Both the position numbers and the translations under genes were made by a program. Under the pieces are notes generated by a model. It was not told the origin of the DNA. It made no database searches and was given only the letters and a program-made list of their open reading frames with translations. A stretch of DNA of 64,000 nt from positions 1,094,001 through 1,158,000 of the forward strand of contig OZ037863.1 in assembly GCA_964035575.1 (NCBI GenBank), written 5' to 3'. The stretch comes from Rhynchopus sp. YZ270_cl-10 (lineage: Eukaryota > Euglenozoa > Diplonemea > Diplonemida > Diplonemidae). Shown piece by piece: positions 40,952-52,295 of this stretch (its first letter is position 1; the number at the start of each line of letters is the position of its first letter).

Positions 40952-43624
40952 ATGATGGTAACAGGCGCTACTGTTATCGATGCTATCTCCCGCCCGAGGC
41001 CTTCCCTGCGGGTCCGCGCAGTCGACTTCGACTCGAACTGGTTGATCCTCCAGGAAGCTATGGACTGTGTCTTGACAAACCCTACGGTCAACCCTCCGAA
41101 GCAGGAGATCCACGTCTACAACGCGATTGTATACAAACTGTGTCAAGCACCGACGCGCGATGCGGAGTCCGGCCAGGCTAAGCTTGAGCAGCATATCCAA
41201 CTCTTTCTTGAGGCGACGGTCACCACAAAAATGCTCCCCGCTGTAGAAGCTAGCACCTCCTCGCACGAAGGCCTCCTTGCAGTGTACCTTGAGAAGTGGG
41301 AGTCCTTCCGTAGGGGGATGGACTACATCGACGCGATGTTCCATATCAACGACAAAGACAAACAGACCCGCTATGTGGGCTACCACACCTGGCTGAGAAG
41401 GCTGTACTCAGTGGTCAGCGAGCGCCTTGTTGAAGCACTTCTCCATCAAATCGAATTTGACCGTCTAGGATCAGACGTGAACAACGCACTTCTTAAGGGA
41501 GTGATTCAATCTATTGTTGCGTTGAGTGTCTACAACGAACCTTTTGAGGCACGCTTTTTGGTTGAAACGGAGGCATTTTACAGCAGAGAGGTTGCAGAAA
41601 AGCTTGATTTTGGTGCAGATCAACGTGAATGCGATATTCTGCCAAACTATATGATATACGTCGAAAAGCGTCTTGAAGAAGAAAAACGGCGTTTGAACAA
41701 ATACCTTGATGAATCATCTCGCAAAAACCTTGAAAAAACGCTGGTCAGAGTTATGATTGAGGTTCACATCGAGCGGCTTTTGGAGGCTTGTTTAGAATGG
41801 TTTGCTTTGGATCGGGTTGCAGAGCAGAGACGTCTGTTCAACCTATTAGAGAAATCTGATGGGGGTTTGGAACCTCTTCGGAAGATCGTTGAGGATCGCA
41901 TTGACGGAGAAGGAAAAGCCGCGATTTTGCGCATCAAAAGCGAGGTTTCGAAGGACCCTTGTCTCTATGTCGACAGCATCCTCCAGGTCCACAGCAAATA
42001 CAGTGCAATGGTACGCAACATCTTCGGCGGCCACACCTACTTCGAGGAAGCCCTCAACGTCGGCTGCAAAGTGTTCATCAACAAGAACGCCATCGCCACG
42101 ACATCTGGCGCCAAGTCGGCGGAGCTCCTCGCCCGCTATATACATATGCACCTCAAACCCTCCTCCAAAGCTGCCAAAACCAGGACCGATGCGGAGACAG
42201 AACAAACACTCAAAGACGTTCTCACCATTTTCGGTCTTCTCCAAGATAAAGACGTCTTCCAGAAGGTGTACCGTGATAAGCTGTCACAACGGTTGATCCA
42301 GGGCACCTATGTGCAGGATTTGGAGACGTTGATGATTGATAAGCTAAAGGCGGTGTGCGAATATGAGTACACATACAAACTGCAGCAGATGTTCACCGAT
42401 GTCGGCATATCCGCGGAGCTGACGAAGTTGTATGAAAAGTACTGTGCGGATGAGAGGAGGGGGTTGGCGGTGCCGGAGACCAGCGCTGCGGCGCCTGCGT
42501 CGGAGCGTCGTGCTGAGGTGCTTGCGTACATCAATGCAGACCCGCCACAGCTTCTCGTCAACATTCTGAAGTCCGTCTCCTGGCCGCAAACCCCCTCGAG
42601 AGCGACGTTCACGATGCCCCCCATCATCAGTCTCGGTCTCGACAATTTCCAGTCATACTACAGGACGAAATACCAAGGCCGTTCGTTGATCTGGCTGCCG
42701 CACCAGAGCAACGGAGTGTTGAAGACCACGTACATGGCAAAGTCGTATGAATTCCAGGCAAGCTCCTTCCAAGCGGCTCTTCTTCTGTGCTTCAACTCGG
42801 CAGATGTGGTGCAGCAGACGTACGCTGCACTCTCAGAGGCAACAAGCCTTGCTGATAAGGAGCTCGACGCAGCCATCCACGTCCTCGTGAAGACCCGCAT
42901 TCTGAATGTCTCCGGAGCACCCTCAAGCACCGGGTCCTACACAGACGGCGTCTTTACGATAAACGAATCGTTCCAGTCCAACACCCGCAAGATCCCCCTC
43001 TTCGCAACAGTCTACAAGGAGGGTGCAGGGCAGGAGGATGCTGCTGTCGTCAAGGGGGTGACGGAAGATAGGAAGTACACCATTCAGGTATGAAAAAAAG
43101 GGTACTGTTTTGTTGGTACACTGTTCACGAGAGGGCTTTGTATAACTCTACTTTTATTTTTTTGTAATTGGGTGGTCGAGGATTTGGGGATTGTGATCAA
43201 AGGTGACTCAGTACGGGCGCTGCGAGGCTTAGGTTCATCTTGCAAACTTTTTCTAGATGAAAACCCTGGACTCTAGTTTGGGTCCAGTCTGGGTGAGGAA
43301 GCGTTCCAACTTTTCAATCCCCCATTTTTCTATTCGCGATTTTCCCCCCACCGTACAATATTTTGGACCACATTCACATGCATGAATTACTCATCACTGC
43401 CTTTACCATTTGTACCCCAACACCACCTACAGGCTGCCCTCGTGCGTGTCATGAAGAGCCGCAAGCAAGCCACCCACGCACTGCTTGTTGCTGAAGTGTT
43501 GAAGCAGCTCAGCGTCACCTTCGTGCCTTCCCAAGCAGATGTCAAGAAAAACATTGAACTCCTGATTGAGAAGGACTACATCGAGCGAACACAGGACGGA
43601 AAGTCCTATGTGTACCAGGCATAA
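40952..43624 (+). CDS. Cullin-1-like scaffold of an SCF-type ubiquitin ligase
   Basis: Cullins hold a RING protein and a substrate adaptor together in cullin-RING ubiquitin ligases. Exons 40952-43087 and 43433-43624 join in phase 0 (CAG|GTATGA ... CTACAG|GCT) to give 775 residues, almost the length of human CUL1 (776). The N-terminal helical repeats (WLILQEAMDCVLTNP onward) are followed by the cullin homology region (VYRDKLSQRLIQGTYVQDLE, ITINESFQSNT-like FTINESFQSN). Exon 2 is the neddylation winged helix: AALVRVMKSRKQATH, LLVAEVLKQL, LIEKDYIERTQDGKSYVYQA. The lysine of VRVMK falls at residue 720, the same number as the NEDD8 site of CUL1. The gene therefore looks intact and regulated by neddylation. 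The intron holds three hairpin elements. CUL1 type is likely by length and motifs, but other cullins cannot be excluded without a tree. Confidence 0.93.
43115..43160 (+). repeat. Type C element in the cullin intron
   Basis: GGTACACTGTTCACGAGAGG then GCTTTGTATAACTCTACTTT. Near identical to 14454-14502. Confidence 0.6.
43202..43239 (+). repeat. GNRA hairpin relative, stem type B, in the cullin intron
   Basis: GGTGACTCAG and GCTTAGGTTCATC flank an enlarged loop TACGGGCGCTGCGAG. Confidence 0.5.
43291..43330 (+). repeat. Family G element in the cullin intron
   Basis: GGGTGAGGAAGCGTTCCAAC then TTTTCAATCCCCCAT, matching 21359-21400. Confidence 0.6.
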
Positions 43625-44814
43625 GCGGGATGACGGGAAGAGAAGAGCGAAGCCCCCAACCCCTTTATAAAAGGATTGTGTCAAAAAAAAAGCTGTATTT
43701 TAAGAACATCTCAAAAAGGCCCCACTCCCCCTCTGTTAAATTTCAAAATAAAAATGGTTTTTGTTCTCGAAAATAAACTTAAAAAGCATTCAAAAAACAA
43801 GCACAGCAAATAGCAAAATAAAAAAATGGCGTAGGGGATGGGGAAAGATAACCTCCCACGGTGATGATGTTGCTCAGGTTTTTGGTGATATGGAATGTTA
43901 TATGATAGGGTTTGAACATAACATGTCATATAGCATGTCATATATCACGAAAAAATTTTAGTAACATCAGCACCGTGCCTGAAGATGAGAGAGTAGAGAG
44001 AGAGAGCTGGACGCACTTGAATCTCGATCAACACATTGCAATTGGACACCACCGCCACCACCTCCTCTGATGAGTCTATGTGTCCTACCTCCCCTCCCTC
44101 CCTCTACCCCCTGCCTCCTCTGTGGATTTCTGTTTGTAAAAACCCTTCTGGCGACTTTGTGTACAGAACCCGGTCTCGTGGGGGATGATCGTCGAAACTA
44201 CAAAAAAAAAAAAAGAGAGAAAAAAACCCCCACCCCTTCCCCCACTCCCACTTAAGGCCTCCCCTCACTCCCCCCCCCATCGTCAGTAAAATCGTTGTGC
44301 AGTAGATTATTTTGTGTGTTTTAAAATCTGGTTAGTGTCTGTCCTTTTTGGGGGGAAAGGTACTGTGGAAAAGAACGAAAGCTATCATAAAAGGTTTCGT
44401 CAAAAAGAGCGCAGTTGTTTAGAATAGGAAAATTTTTTTTGGGGGTGGTGTAGGGTGAGAGAAATTGTCCTCTTTTTTTTCCATTTTAATCTTTTCAAAA
44501 AAAGGGCAATGAAAAATATTGTGAGGCTGTCCTTCCAACCCTTGATGAAATGTGTGTTTAAAAGCAACGCTATGACATTACGCCATCACGAAAAACCGTG
44601 GCACCTTACAACCTGAGCTCTGGATCCAACTACGAGCTTTTTAACAGCAGCAGCACACTCCATACCAAATGTGGCTCTCATTCACCTCTGCGGGCGCACT
44701 TCGGAACGGCCCTGTAAGGGCTGCTCTGATTGAATCTTCTCAGTAACAGCGAATGCTGTCTGAGTAAAATCTTAAAAGCAAGCAATTGTGGGTAACATGG
44801 TCTAATAATGAAAT
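43625..44814. other. Intergenic region downstream of the cullin gene
   Basis: No gene is seen. It is AT-rich with C-rich runs near 44090-44280. ATGTCATATAGCATGTCATA near 43923 is a short repeat. A GC-richer stretch at 44580-44780 with some inverted motifs (AACAGC, GCTGT) has no recognisable product. Confidence 0.5.
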
Positions 44815-45212
44815 GTATGAGTTCATCATGGATGTACAAAGTACTTGATTACTTTTTTTTACTTTTTTTGGTCTACTTCAAGTACTTGATCAATTTAAAA
44901 AAAAAATATTTTTTTCTTGCTTCAAGTACTTTTTTTTCTTCAAGTACTTTCACTTTTTTTGTACTTGATTACTTTTTTTGTTGCATCAAGTACTTGAATT
45001 GGCAAAAAAAGTAAAAAAAATGGAAAAGTACTTGAATTTATTCAAGTACTTTTCCATTTTTTTGCCGAATCAAGTACTTGATGCAAAAAAAAAAGTAATC
45101 AAGTAAAAAAAAAAAAAAAAACGGGTCAAGTACTTGAAGTATCAAGTACTGGGATTTTTCTACTTTTTTTTACTTTCTGGAAAAAAGTACTTTGTACATC
45201 CATGGTTCATAA
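44815..45212. repeat. Foldback built on TCAAGTACTTGA palindromes
   Basis: CATGGATGTACAAAGTACTT at the left and its exact complement at the right bound about 390 bp containing roughly ten AAGTACTT palindromes separated by T or A runs. The whole block can form a long hairpin. A Mutator-like element sits immediately to its right. Confidence 0.8.
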
Positions 45213-45221
45213 TTCATTTTT

Positions 45222-47073
45222 GGGTGAAAGTCAAATGTATACACATATACACAGGGTTATAGTCAGATCTATACACTCATTGTATATACAATTGTCAATT
45301 GTACATACAATTGTATAGAAATTGTATAGATCTGACTATTTGATGTACAATCCCAACTTTTTTTATAGTCAGATCTATACAATTTATGTACAATCCTAGT
45401 ATACACTAGGTCGTACACAAATTGTATAGATTTGACTATACAAAAGTCAGATCTATACAATTTTTGGATTGTACACTCGAGGGAGATTGTACACGCCATA
45501 CCCAGGTACCCAGGTACCCAGGTACCCAGGTACACGGTACACTGTGTACAAGGATAAAAGTCGTGAAAGAGCAACCACAGCCAACCCGCCAGTCACTGAG
45601 AAGTGACCAGACAGTCCACTTGACAAACACAAAAGTGTCCGTCGCGTGGGGCATGCATGCACTGAGGAGATAATGATCCAACAATTTACAAGAAAACATT
45701 ACTTAACCTACTGCTGGAAATTGCCAGGTCGTAGTAACACACAAAGTGTGCCTCCGTTCGGGAATATCGGAGTTATAGAGTCCTAAAAGGCCTCTGCCGC
45801 TAGTCAAGGTATAACCGAATGAACGGCCCAAGACCCCCGTGGAGAAGTTAAATGTTGTAATGATTTCAAGTAAAATGCGAGCACTGTCTTACCCTCCTCA
45901 ATGCATGGTGGAAGATGTCTTTCACAACAAATATCCTGTACCCAGGTACCCAAATTCCCAAACCCACGCAGTGGCACATGACCGCAAGTGTGAGTGACCC
46001 ACACATGAGGGAATGCGACACTACGCAAAATTTACCACCAGACCCTGTCTTCGTGCACCTGAAGTACAACGCCGCAGACAGGCCAAACATGCGTTGGACT
46101 CAGAGGAATGCCCGCTGTGCAGGTATCAAACATGAGAACAACTCCCAGCAACAAGGGGCGCCTTTTGGCGGGCGTTGTTGAGGGTGTTTGGGGTGCAAAG
46201 TTTTCCACAATTTTGATGCGCGGGTACAGAAGTGTTGTCTTGTTCTTTCATCTCTAGGAATGTAAATGTCAATCGCGTTTAACTACCACGAGGGCTTGTT
46301 CAGTGAACCCACAAGGGGTCGAAGGGGGTTGGTTATCCCGTATCTATCAAAGGTTGTGTCGACCAGGCGAATCCACTATGTTACGCTGTACGTGTTAAAT
46401 CCGAAGAAATAACGCTTTAGCAGCCGCAGGAAGTTTGTTAAAAAGAGTGCCTCACGCTACACAAACCACCACCCGCAATTGACTTAGATGTTATAACAAA
46501 AAGAATTCAGAACAAAACAACACCCTGCCCCATACACACTAAATTGTCATGCTTTCAGAGCATGCCTGGGCCAAAATTACTATGACGAAAAGGCAACAAG
46601 ACCACCCACAAGGAGTGTGAAATGTGCGCTGGTTTTCTGGGGGAACGCAATATTTTCTTGTGTCTAGTCCTCCGCAAGCAGAGGACAGACTTTCCGGAAG
46701 GTTTCCAAAGTCAAATTTCTTGCACTAGCTATGCTCCCTGGGTTAAATGGCAATAGCAGTGACTGACTTCTGAGAAAAATCGGGTGTGCGAAACCCAATT
46801 TCCATTTTTTTGTGTATAGTCCTGTAGGGGTGGGTGTGTGTGGGTAGGTGGGTAGGTGGGAGGCAATAGCCAGAAACCTGGCCAAATCCTGTGTACTGGG
46901 ATTGTACATAAATTGTATAGATCTGACTATAAAAAAAGTTGGGATTGTACATCAAATAGTCAGATCTATACAATTTCTATACAATTGTATGTACAATTGA
47001 CAATTGTATATACAATGAGTGTATAGATCTGACTATAACCCTGTGTATATGTGTATACATTTGACTTTCACCC
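45222..47073. mobile_element. Mutator-like (MULE) non-autonomous DNA transposon
   Basis: The two ends are inverted repeats of about 175 bp (45222-45396 and 46899-47073) that I found identical when reading them side by side. They begin GGGTGAAAGTCAAATG and contain several AGATCTATACAAT motifs. The nine bases TTCATTTTT directly flank both ends (45213-45221 and 47074-47082) as a target site duplication. Long inverted ends with a 9 bp duplication are the mark of Mutator-like elements. The 1.5 kb core has a CCAGGTA minisatellite (about 45500-45533, again near 45945) and a possible fragment (45915-46181, PPDPVFVHLKYNAADRPNMR and onward) that I do not recognise. No transposase is seen. The identical ends imply a recent insertion. 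Confidence 0.88.
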
Positions 47074-47171
47074 TTCATTTTTCAAAAAAAAAAAAAAAAA
47101 AAATAAAAATTACGAAACAAAATGTATTGGGAACAATCTTGCCACCCTTTTTTGAGTAGTGTGCAGTAATA

Positions 47172-47200
47172 GATAGGTGTGCACGTGAGGCACTTTCATC
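47172..47200 (+). repeat. GNRA hairpin element, stem type A with a GTGA loop
   Basis: GATAGGTGTGC, loop ACGTGAG, then GCACTTTCATC. The tetraloop is GTGA, still GNRA, closed by C-G. Confidence 0.6.
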
Positions 47201-47258
47201 TTACATTTTTTTTTGGTTAGTTTTGCTATCCCACGGGGAACCCCTTACGTACTGGCAC

Positions 47259-47500
47259 CTCTGGGGTTTGATAACCCACAGAGCGTTGTCCTGTGTCCTG
47301 TCGTTTGCACTACATTCCCCCCCGCTTTTTGTTTTGTTACGCACACTACTTTGTGAGCGGAAAGTGTTCATTGTCGTTTACCTCACCCCAACCGTGCCCC
47401 GCAACACCACCCAAGGTGAGAGATTATTGTGGAAGCGTCAACGCATCAAAACAACAATACAAGAAGGGGGGGGGTGAGGGAACGACAAAATGGCATTTTT
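47259..47500 (+). repeat. SINE-like repeat: T-arm-like hairpin followed by family F
   Basis: CTCTGGGGTTTGATAACCCA then CAGAG is the paired variant of the hairpin at 9283. Family F follows at 47339 (ACGCACACTACTTTGTGAGC, to GGGAACGACAAAATGGCA). Confidence 0.65.
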
Positions 47501-47533
47501 TTTATGAGATTTCTCCCCCCCCCCCCCCCCCCC

Positions 47534-49110
47534 CTAGGGGCCGCAGTCCCCTAAGGAAATTATGTAACAATAATTATTTCGTCATTTTTTGGGCATCTAG
47601 TGGGCACCTCAGGGTGTGTCTGACACCCAAAATAGGTTTCCGGGGCAGTGTGACCCAGAATTTCATGGTTTGGCACCTCAGAAAGTGAAAAAAGTGTGAA
47701 AAAATAGGATTTTCAGCCCTTTTGGCCATTTGGGGCAAAATGGCCAATTTTGGCACATTTTTTGCTTTGTGGGGGTACTTGGGGCTATTTCACCCCCAAA
47801 ACCACTCAGAACATGTTCTAGGCACCTATTTTCAACCACAATTACCCATACAGGGGGGTATTCCGCTCAAGAAATGGTTTTGTTGGGGTTATTTTCAGCA
47901 AATTTTCACAAAGTTTCACTAAGTTTTGCTAAGTTTCACTAAGTTTTACTAAGTTTCACTAAGTTTTGGTCAAAAAAAATGCAAAAAAAATGCAAAAAAC
48001 ACGAAAAATTGCACAAAAAATGGGAGGAACCGAACAAATATGTATGGTATGGCAAAAATGTGTCCTTTTTTTTGGGTGACTGATTACCAGAAACACAAAA
48101 AAAATGGAAAATAAAGCACAAATCGGCCATTTGGGCCATTTTGGGACAAATGACCATTTTTGACCAAATTTTCAAAAAAATTGTAAAATTTCGACATCAT
48201 GACAGCTGCTTGGGCACAAAACTACCCCAGGGATGTCCCGTGAGTCTATTCCGACCTGTTTTGGACACTTTAGGTACTTTTTTTGGCCGCTTTTTGGTGT
48301 TTTGAGGTCAAAATGACCCCCTGTCTACCCCCTGTCCAGGGGTCATATTCGACTCAATATTTCAAACCAAGATCGGTTCGAGGGGCCCAAAAGGGTGCAG
48401 CTCGTCGAAATCAGGCCCACAGGACCCCTAGGAGTACGATTTCCACAGGAGAGTGACCCCAAGAGGCCTCTGGCGGCCCTAATTTGGCATTTTTTTAGCC
48501 CAAAACCGCCCCTACCCCCCTCTCTGGGGGGGAGGGCAATTTCTCACTCATTTTCCCCATTTCTAGTGCTTCTGAGTCCTCCAAAGGGTAAAAAAACGGT
48601 TCCGTTGGGTCCGCAGACCATTTTTTGGGGGGGTACATACCAAAATTTGCACCATACCCTACTTTATGTGATGGCCAGGGGAAAAATCCTGGCCTTGGAC
48701 AGGGGGTAGACAGGGGGTGGACAGGGGGTCATTTTGACCAAATTTTGGCCAAATTCACCAAAGAAAAGGCGTAAAAATGTGAAAAACAGGCGAGAATGGA
48801 CTCCAAGCACGTTTTTGGGGCAAAATAGGTCTCAAATGACTCTCTGAAACATCGAATTTGGTGTTTTTTTTATGTTTTTTCATGAAAAATCGGGGTTTTG
48901 GCCAAAATGGCCAAAACCCCCAAAAAGCCAGTTTTTTGCTATTTTTTCCCATTTTTTCACATTCTAGAGTCGAATTTTCGCCCAATTTTGCCTCACAGGG
49001 TGTTTCTGACCTATTCTGGGGTGGTTCTCTGCAGGTTGTGGCCACTATACGCCAAAAAGTGGCAAAATGAATTATTGTTACATAATTTCCTTAGGGGACT
49101 GCGGCCCCTA
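47534..49110. mobile_element. Non-autonomous element with 41 bp inverted ends
   Basis: TAGGGGCCGCAGTCCCCTAA then GGAAATTATGTAACAATAATT is at the left end, and its exact complement at the right end. Both ends sit in poly-C. If TA is taken as the target duplication this would fit a Tc1/mariner-type MITE, but TAGGGG beside CCCC is nearly palindromic and the boundary is unsure. The interior has no gene; it is made of GGCCAAAATGG-like and ACAGGGGGT-like motifs in both orientations (near 48318 and 48697), giving further internal foldback. Confidence 0.75.
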
Positions 49111-49817
49111 CCCCCCCCCCCCTTCACCACACCCTCCTGTAACCATCGGGGAGGTGTGCCCTTTTTCACTTCAAAGATGTTGTTGTGCGAATTAGATATT
49201 ACCTAAAAATGAAAACTTAACAGATGTTGTTGTATTCTCTTTTGAAGGGACTATGTACATTACCAGTTTTCTCCCTCTTTTTCTTTAAACAAGAAACTGG
49301 AGTATGCGTCCCAGAAATTAGTAATCCAGCGACATTTTTTTTTTTACCCCTCATTTTCACCCTTTTTTTTAAACCCAAACTGGGGGTGGAGGGGGAGTAC
49401 CCTCCATGCCCACCCCACCAAACAAATAAAACCCTGGCACACACGTCGGTGGATGCCGCACATATTTATAACAAAAAAGAAGTATAGAAGCGGTTTGCTG
49501 TTTGCTACTTGCTACACCTGAATTTTTTTTTTCGCAAGGTGACTAAGCACGAGAGGCTTAGGGTCATCTTATAAACTTTTCTTTTATTTTTTTTTAGCCT
49601 ACAAAAAAAAAAAAAATGTAACGGTGAATTTGTCAAATACCACAAAACAAAATAGATCAGAATTCCCACCCCATCACCTTTTTTTTAGATTTAAAAATTT
49701 CTACTTTATTTTTCATAAAACCTCTCCTCCCTTTTGGTTCTCCCTTTCCTTGTCCTTCTCCTGTTTGGAAGGGGGGAGGGGTTTGCAATTCACCTATCAT
49801 CCATTCCACCTAACACT
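49111..49817. other. Spacer with one GNRA hairpin
   Basis: No gene is seen. A type B hairpin is at 49538-49568. Otherwise it is low-complexity T- and C-rich DNA. Confidence 0.5.
49538..49568 (+). repeat. GNRA hairpin element, stem type B
   Basis: GGTGACTAAGC, loop ACGAGAG, then GCTTAGGGTCATC, followed by TTATAAACTTTTCTTTTAT. This is the consensus form of the type. Confidence 0.65.
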
Positions 49818-50230
49818 CTACACTTCAGGCTCTTCGGAACAGTTCTTTCTGTTGTGCCCAGTCTCTTTGCACCTGCCGCAACTTCGAAGTTTGGCGCTTT
49901 CCTTTGGTTGACCAGCAGGGCGCGTCGCCTGGAGACACAAATTCCCCAGAGACTCTCTGAAGTTTTTTTTTGGGGGGGGGTTTAGACCACATGGCATGTT
50001 CCATTCTCCGGGCACCCCTCTGTAGCTCTTCTGAGGTGAGTAGGTGCGGATATGAGTGGTCGGTTATATGATTTCACTCACTGCGGGAAGGGGCGTATCA
50101 CCAGCTGTATATCCATCCGTAGATTCCAGTAGTTCTCCACAGCATCATAGAAACGGGGTATCCCCCAGGTATTAGGAAGACATGGGTTGCATCGCGGGCG
50201 GGGCTCTTTCTGTGCAAAAAACACTTCACA
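49818..50230 (-). pseudogene. Fragment of a transposase-like protein ending in a CCHC zinc knuckle
   Basis: On the minus strand, IPRFYDAVENYWNLRMDIQL then VIRPFP is followed, across a possible short intron (GTGAGT ... CCTCAG), by PGEWNMPCGL and LRSCGRCKETGHNRKNC and a stop. The last motif is a perfect C-x2-C-x4-H-x4-C zinc knuckle, which typically closes Mutator-like and some other transposases. Only the C-terminal part is present, so it is a truncated copy. A gag-type knuckle is a less likely alternative. Confidence 0.5.
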
Positions 50231-50659
50231 CAGAATTCTCTCTGTGTCTCTAGTCAAATTCGTTCACTACTGTAGACTCTGCTTCTAACCCCCCTAGGCA
50301 TACAGTGCACACGATGGGGGCTGCAGTGACCTTTGACTTGGCGGGCGGGCACAGCTGCATTGGAGGAGATGTTGAAGGGTTTGCTATCCGCGATGGAGGG
50401 GCGGTAGTTACGACTGGACACATTCGTTTGCACACGCGCGTTGGTGGGGGCGGTTGGGACGATGGGAAAAACTTGCTGGGGATGTAGAGTCGTATTATTG
50501 GTTACGACGCTTGGTTGCGGTCATTTGAGGGTTGGGGAACAGCACAAAAAAAGGTTGCCCTCCAGGACATTCTTCTCCCCTCCTGAAGGATTGCTGTTTA
50601 CAGTCACCCCCCCACCCCACCATCCCAATAGGCCACACAACAGCATCTTTTTTTACATC

Positions 50660-51730
50660 ATGGTGTTGCCCAGCCGTATATGTTGCGCTGCGAAGAAGTC
50701 GTTTTGGTATGCATCACAGCACGCCCCCGACCATGGCGGGCGGGGTGATGCCTTTGCACGAGACCGCTTTCTGCAATCCCCTGGTACTACCCTCGACAGC
50801 CTCGAACGGCAAGGCTATGCGGTTGGACCTGCTGCCCTCCTTGCTGGGTTTGGCGTTGGGTCGGTTACTTTAAATGAGGTTCTTTCGAGACAACAAGGAC
50901 ACCGCTCTAAAGAATGGGAAGCGCTGCTTGGTGGAGTAATAAGGCGGTCGGTTTCGCTTGACCCTTCGGCAAGATTTGATCAAATTGAACAAAAATACAT
51001 TTTTTCTAAAATTGTTGCAATCAACTCGCTAAAAGATTCTCCAGACGCTGCCTGGGGCCGTATTCTCTTAAACGAAAGCAACCCAAATGATACTACACTA
51101 TGCCCAGACGCGGCGCTTCTTTTAGCCTCATCTACTGCAGAATTTGAGAGGTATTTAATTGAGGCTGGATATTCTGAAGAAAAGGATGGCCATTATAAGA
51201 ATAGCACATCAAATACTCTGCATCTCCGATGGGGCGCTGCGGGTGGAGTGGGGTGGAATGAATTAGGCCAAAGTAAGGATGTGACCTCGCAGTATGCATC
51301 AGACCGCGTGGAGGTTGCGGAGGATGTACGCAGGGCGTTGTTGGTGCAGGCGTATTCTAAGGCAGGGAGGTTCGATCTGGTGTGCAGTGCGCTTCCACAG
51401 GATGTGGCAGCCTGTCCTATTACATGCATTGCAGTGATAAATGCTTGCGCCGAGCGAATTGACTGTACAGATGATGTATACGGACGTCTCGGTCTGCGTC
51501 TTTTCAATACTCTTCCAAAAAGCCCTGCCTCCGCGGCAGCCTTAATGAAAATGCATTGCAGTGCGAGAGACCTCCCCACTGCGCGGGCCTTCAAGACACG
51601 TATGGTAGGTGAGAGCCTCTCCAGTCCGCTGCTTCTTCATTCCTTTCAAGAGCTGCTCATAATCGAAGGGGAGACTGAGGCAGCAGAGGTCGTGCTTGTG
51701 GAGAAGGAGCGGCTGCTGAGCAGGTTGTAG
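50660..51730 (+). CDS. Helical-repeat protein, PPR-like (uncertain)
   Basis: 356 residues from the ATG reading MVLPSRICCAAKKSFWYASQ; the frame is open 73 codons further upstream. The second half has paired helices with a PPR look: ALLVQAYSKAGRFDLVCSAL, then CIAVINACAERI, then AAALMKMHCSARDLPTARAF, then LHSFQELLIIEGETEAAEVV. PPR proteins bind organelle RNA; the basic, serine/cysteine-containing N-terminus might be an organelle-targeting leader, but this is a guess. The first half has no recognisable domain. No intron is seen. Codon use (many AAA and TTT/ATT codons) is more AT-rich than in the globin genes. Confidence 0.55.
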   Translation: MVLPSRICCAAKKSFWYASQHAPDHGGRGDAFARDRFLQSPGTTLDSLERQGYAVGPAALLAGFGVGSVTLNEVLSRQQGHRSKEWEALLGGVIRRSVSLDPSARFDQIEQKYIFSKIVAINSLKDSPDAAWGRILLNESNPNDTTLCPDAALLLASSTAEFERYLIEAGYSEEKDGHYKNSTSNTLHLRWGAAGGVGWNELGQSKDVTSQYASDRVEVAEDVRRALLVQAYSKAGRFDLVCSALPQDVAACPITCIAVINACAERIDCTDDVYGRLGLRLFNTLPKSPASAAALMKMHCSARDLPTARAFKTRMVGESLSSPLLLHSFQELLIIEGETEAAEVVLVEKERLLSRL

Positions 51731-52295
51731 AAGGGGAGGAAGAGGAGGAGGGGGGAGAGGAGGTGGCTGAGGTGTATTGGCTGCCTCAGAGTGTCGCCCT
51801 GTCGATGGGAAGGCCAAACAAACGGGTGAAGGGGAGATTGTGTAATTATTTTCTTCCGCAACTGCAGTACATTGAGAGCCCTGCGCTTGTGTGTGGGGAG
51901 TGTGGCGTAGGGGAGTGGTGTGTAGAGGGGAGGAGGGGGACCCCGCAAAATCGCTAGGTTCGTTCGCTCTAATGAGTGAAGAATATTCTCTTTTTGTGTT
52001 TTTTCACGCGAATAAAAAAAAAATTCCAAGAAAAAAAGGTGTCCGCTGGGACGCAACCTTGATAGCTTTTTTTTTGTATCCTGGTGACAAAGCCACTGTC
52101 ACCCCTTTTGTTTATCACTATCCTCAGAAGTACATTTATACGAAATATTTTTTTCATGACCAACCCCCCCAAATCACACCACCACCACCCCCTTAACCCC
52201 TCCACCCCTCACCTACTTTCCTCCCTACCAACTCAGAAACCCCCCTTTTTTTCCCCCCCTTTTTTTTCTCTCCTTTTTTCTCTCTTATTTTCAAC
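51731..52295. other. Intergenic spacer before the J-domain gene
   Basis: No gene is seen. It ends in a long pyrimidine tract (CCCCCCTTTTTTTTCTCTCC and more) directly before the ATG at 52296, like the C/T-rich leaders of other genes here. Confidence 0.5.

Noticed and set aside
44580-44780. Possible structured RNA in a GC-richer patch
   Set aside because: Only short, inconsistent pairings were found and no second copy in the window to test them.
45222-47073. LTR-type retroelement
   Set aside because: The long terminal repeats are inverted, not direct, and the 9 bp duplication fits Mutator-like DNA transposons.
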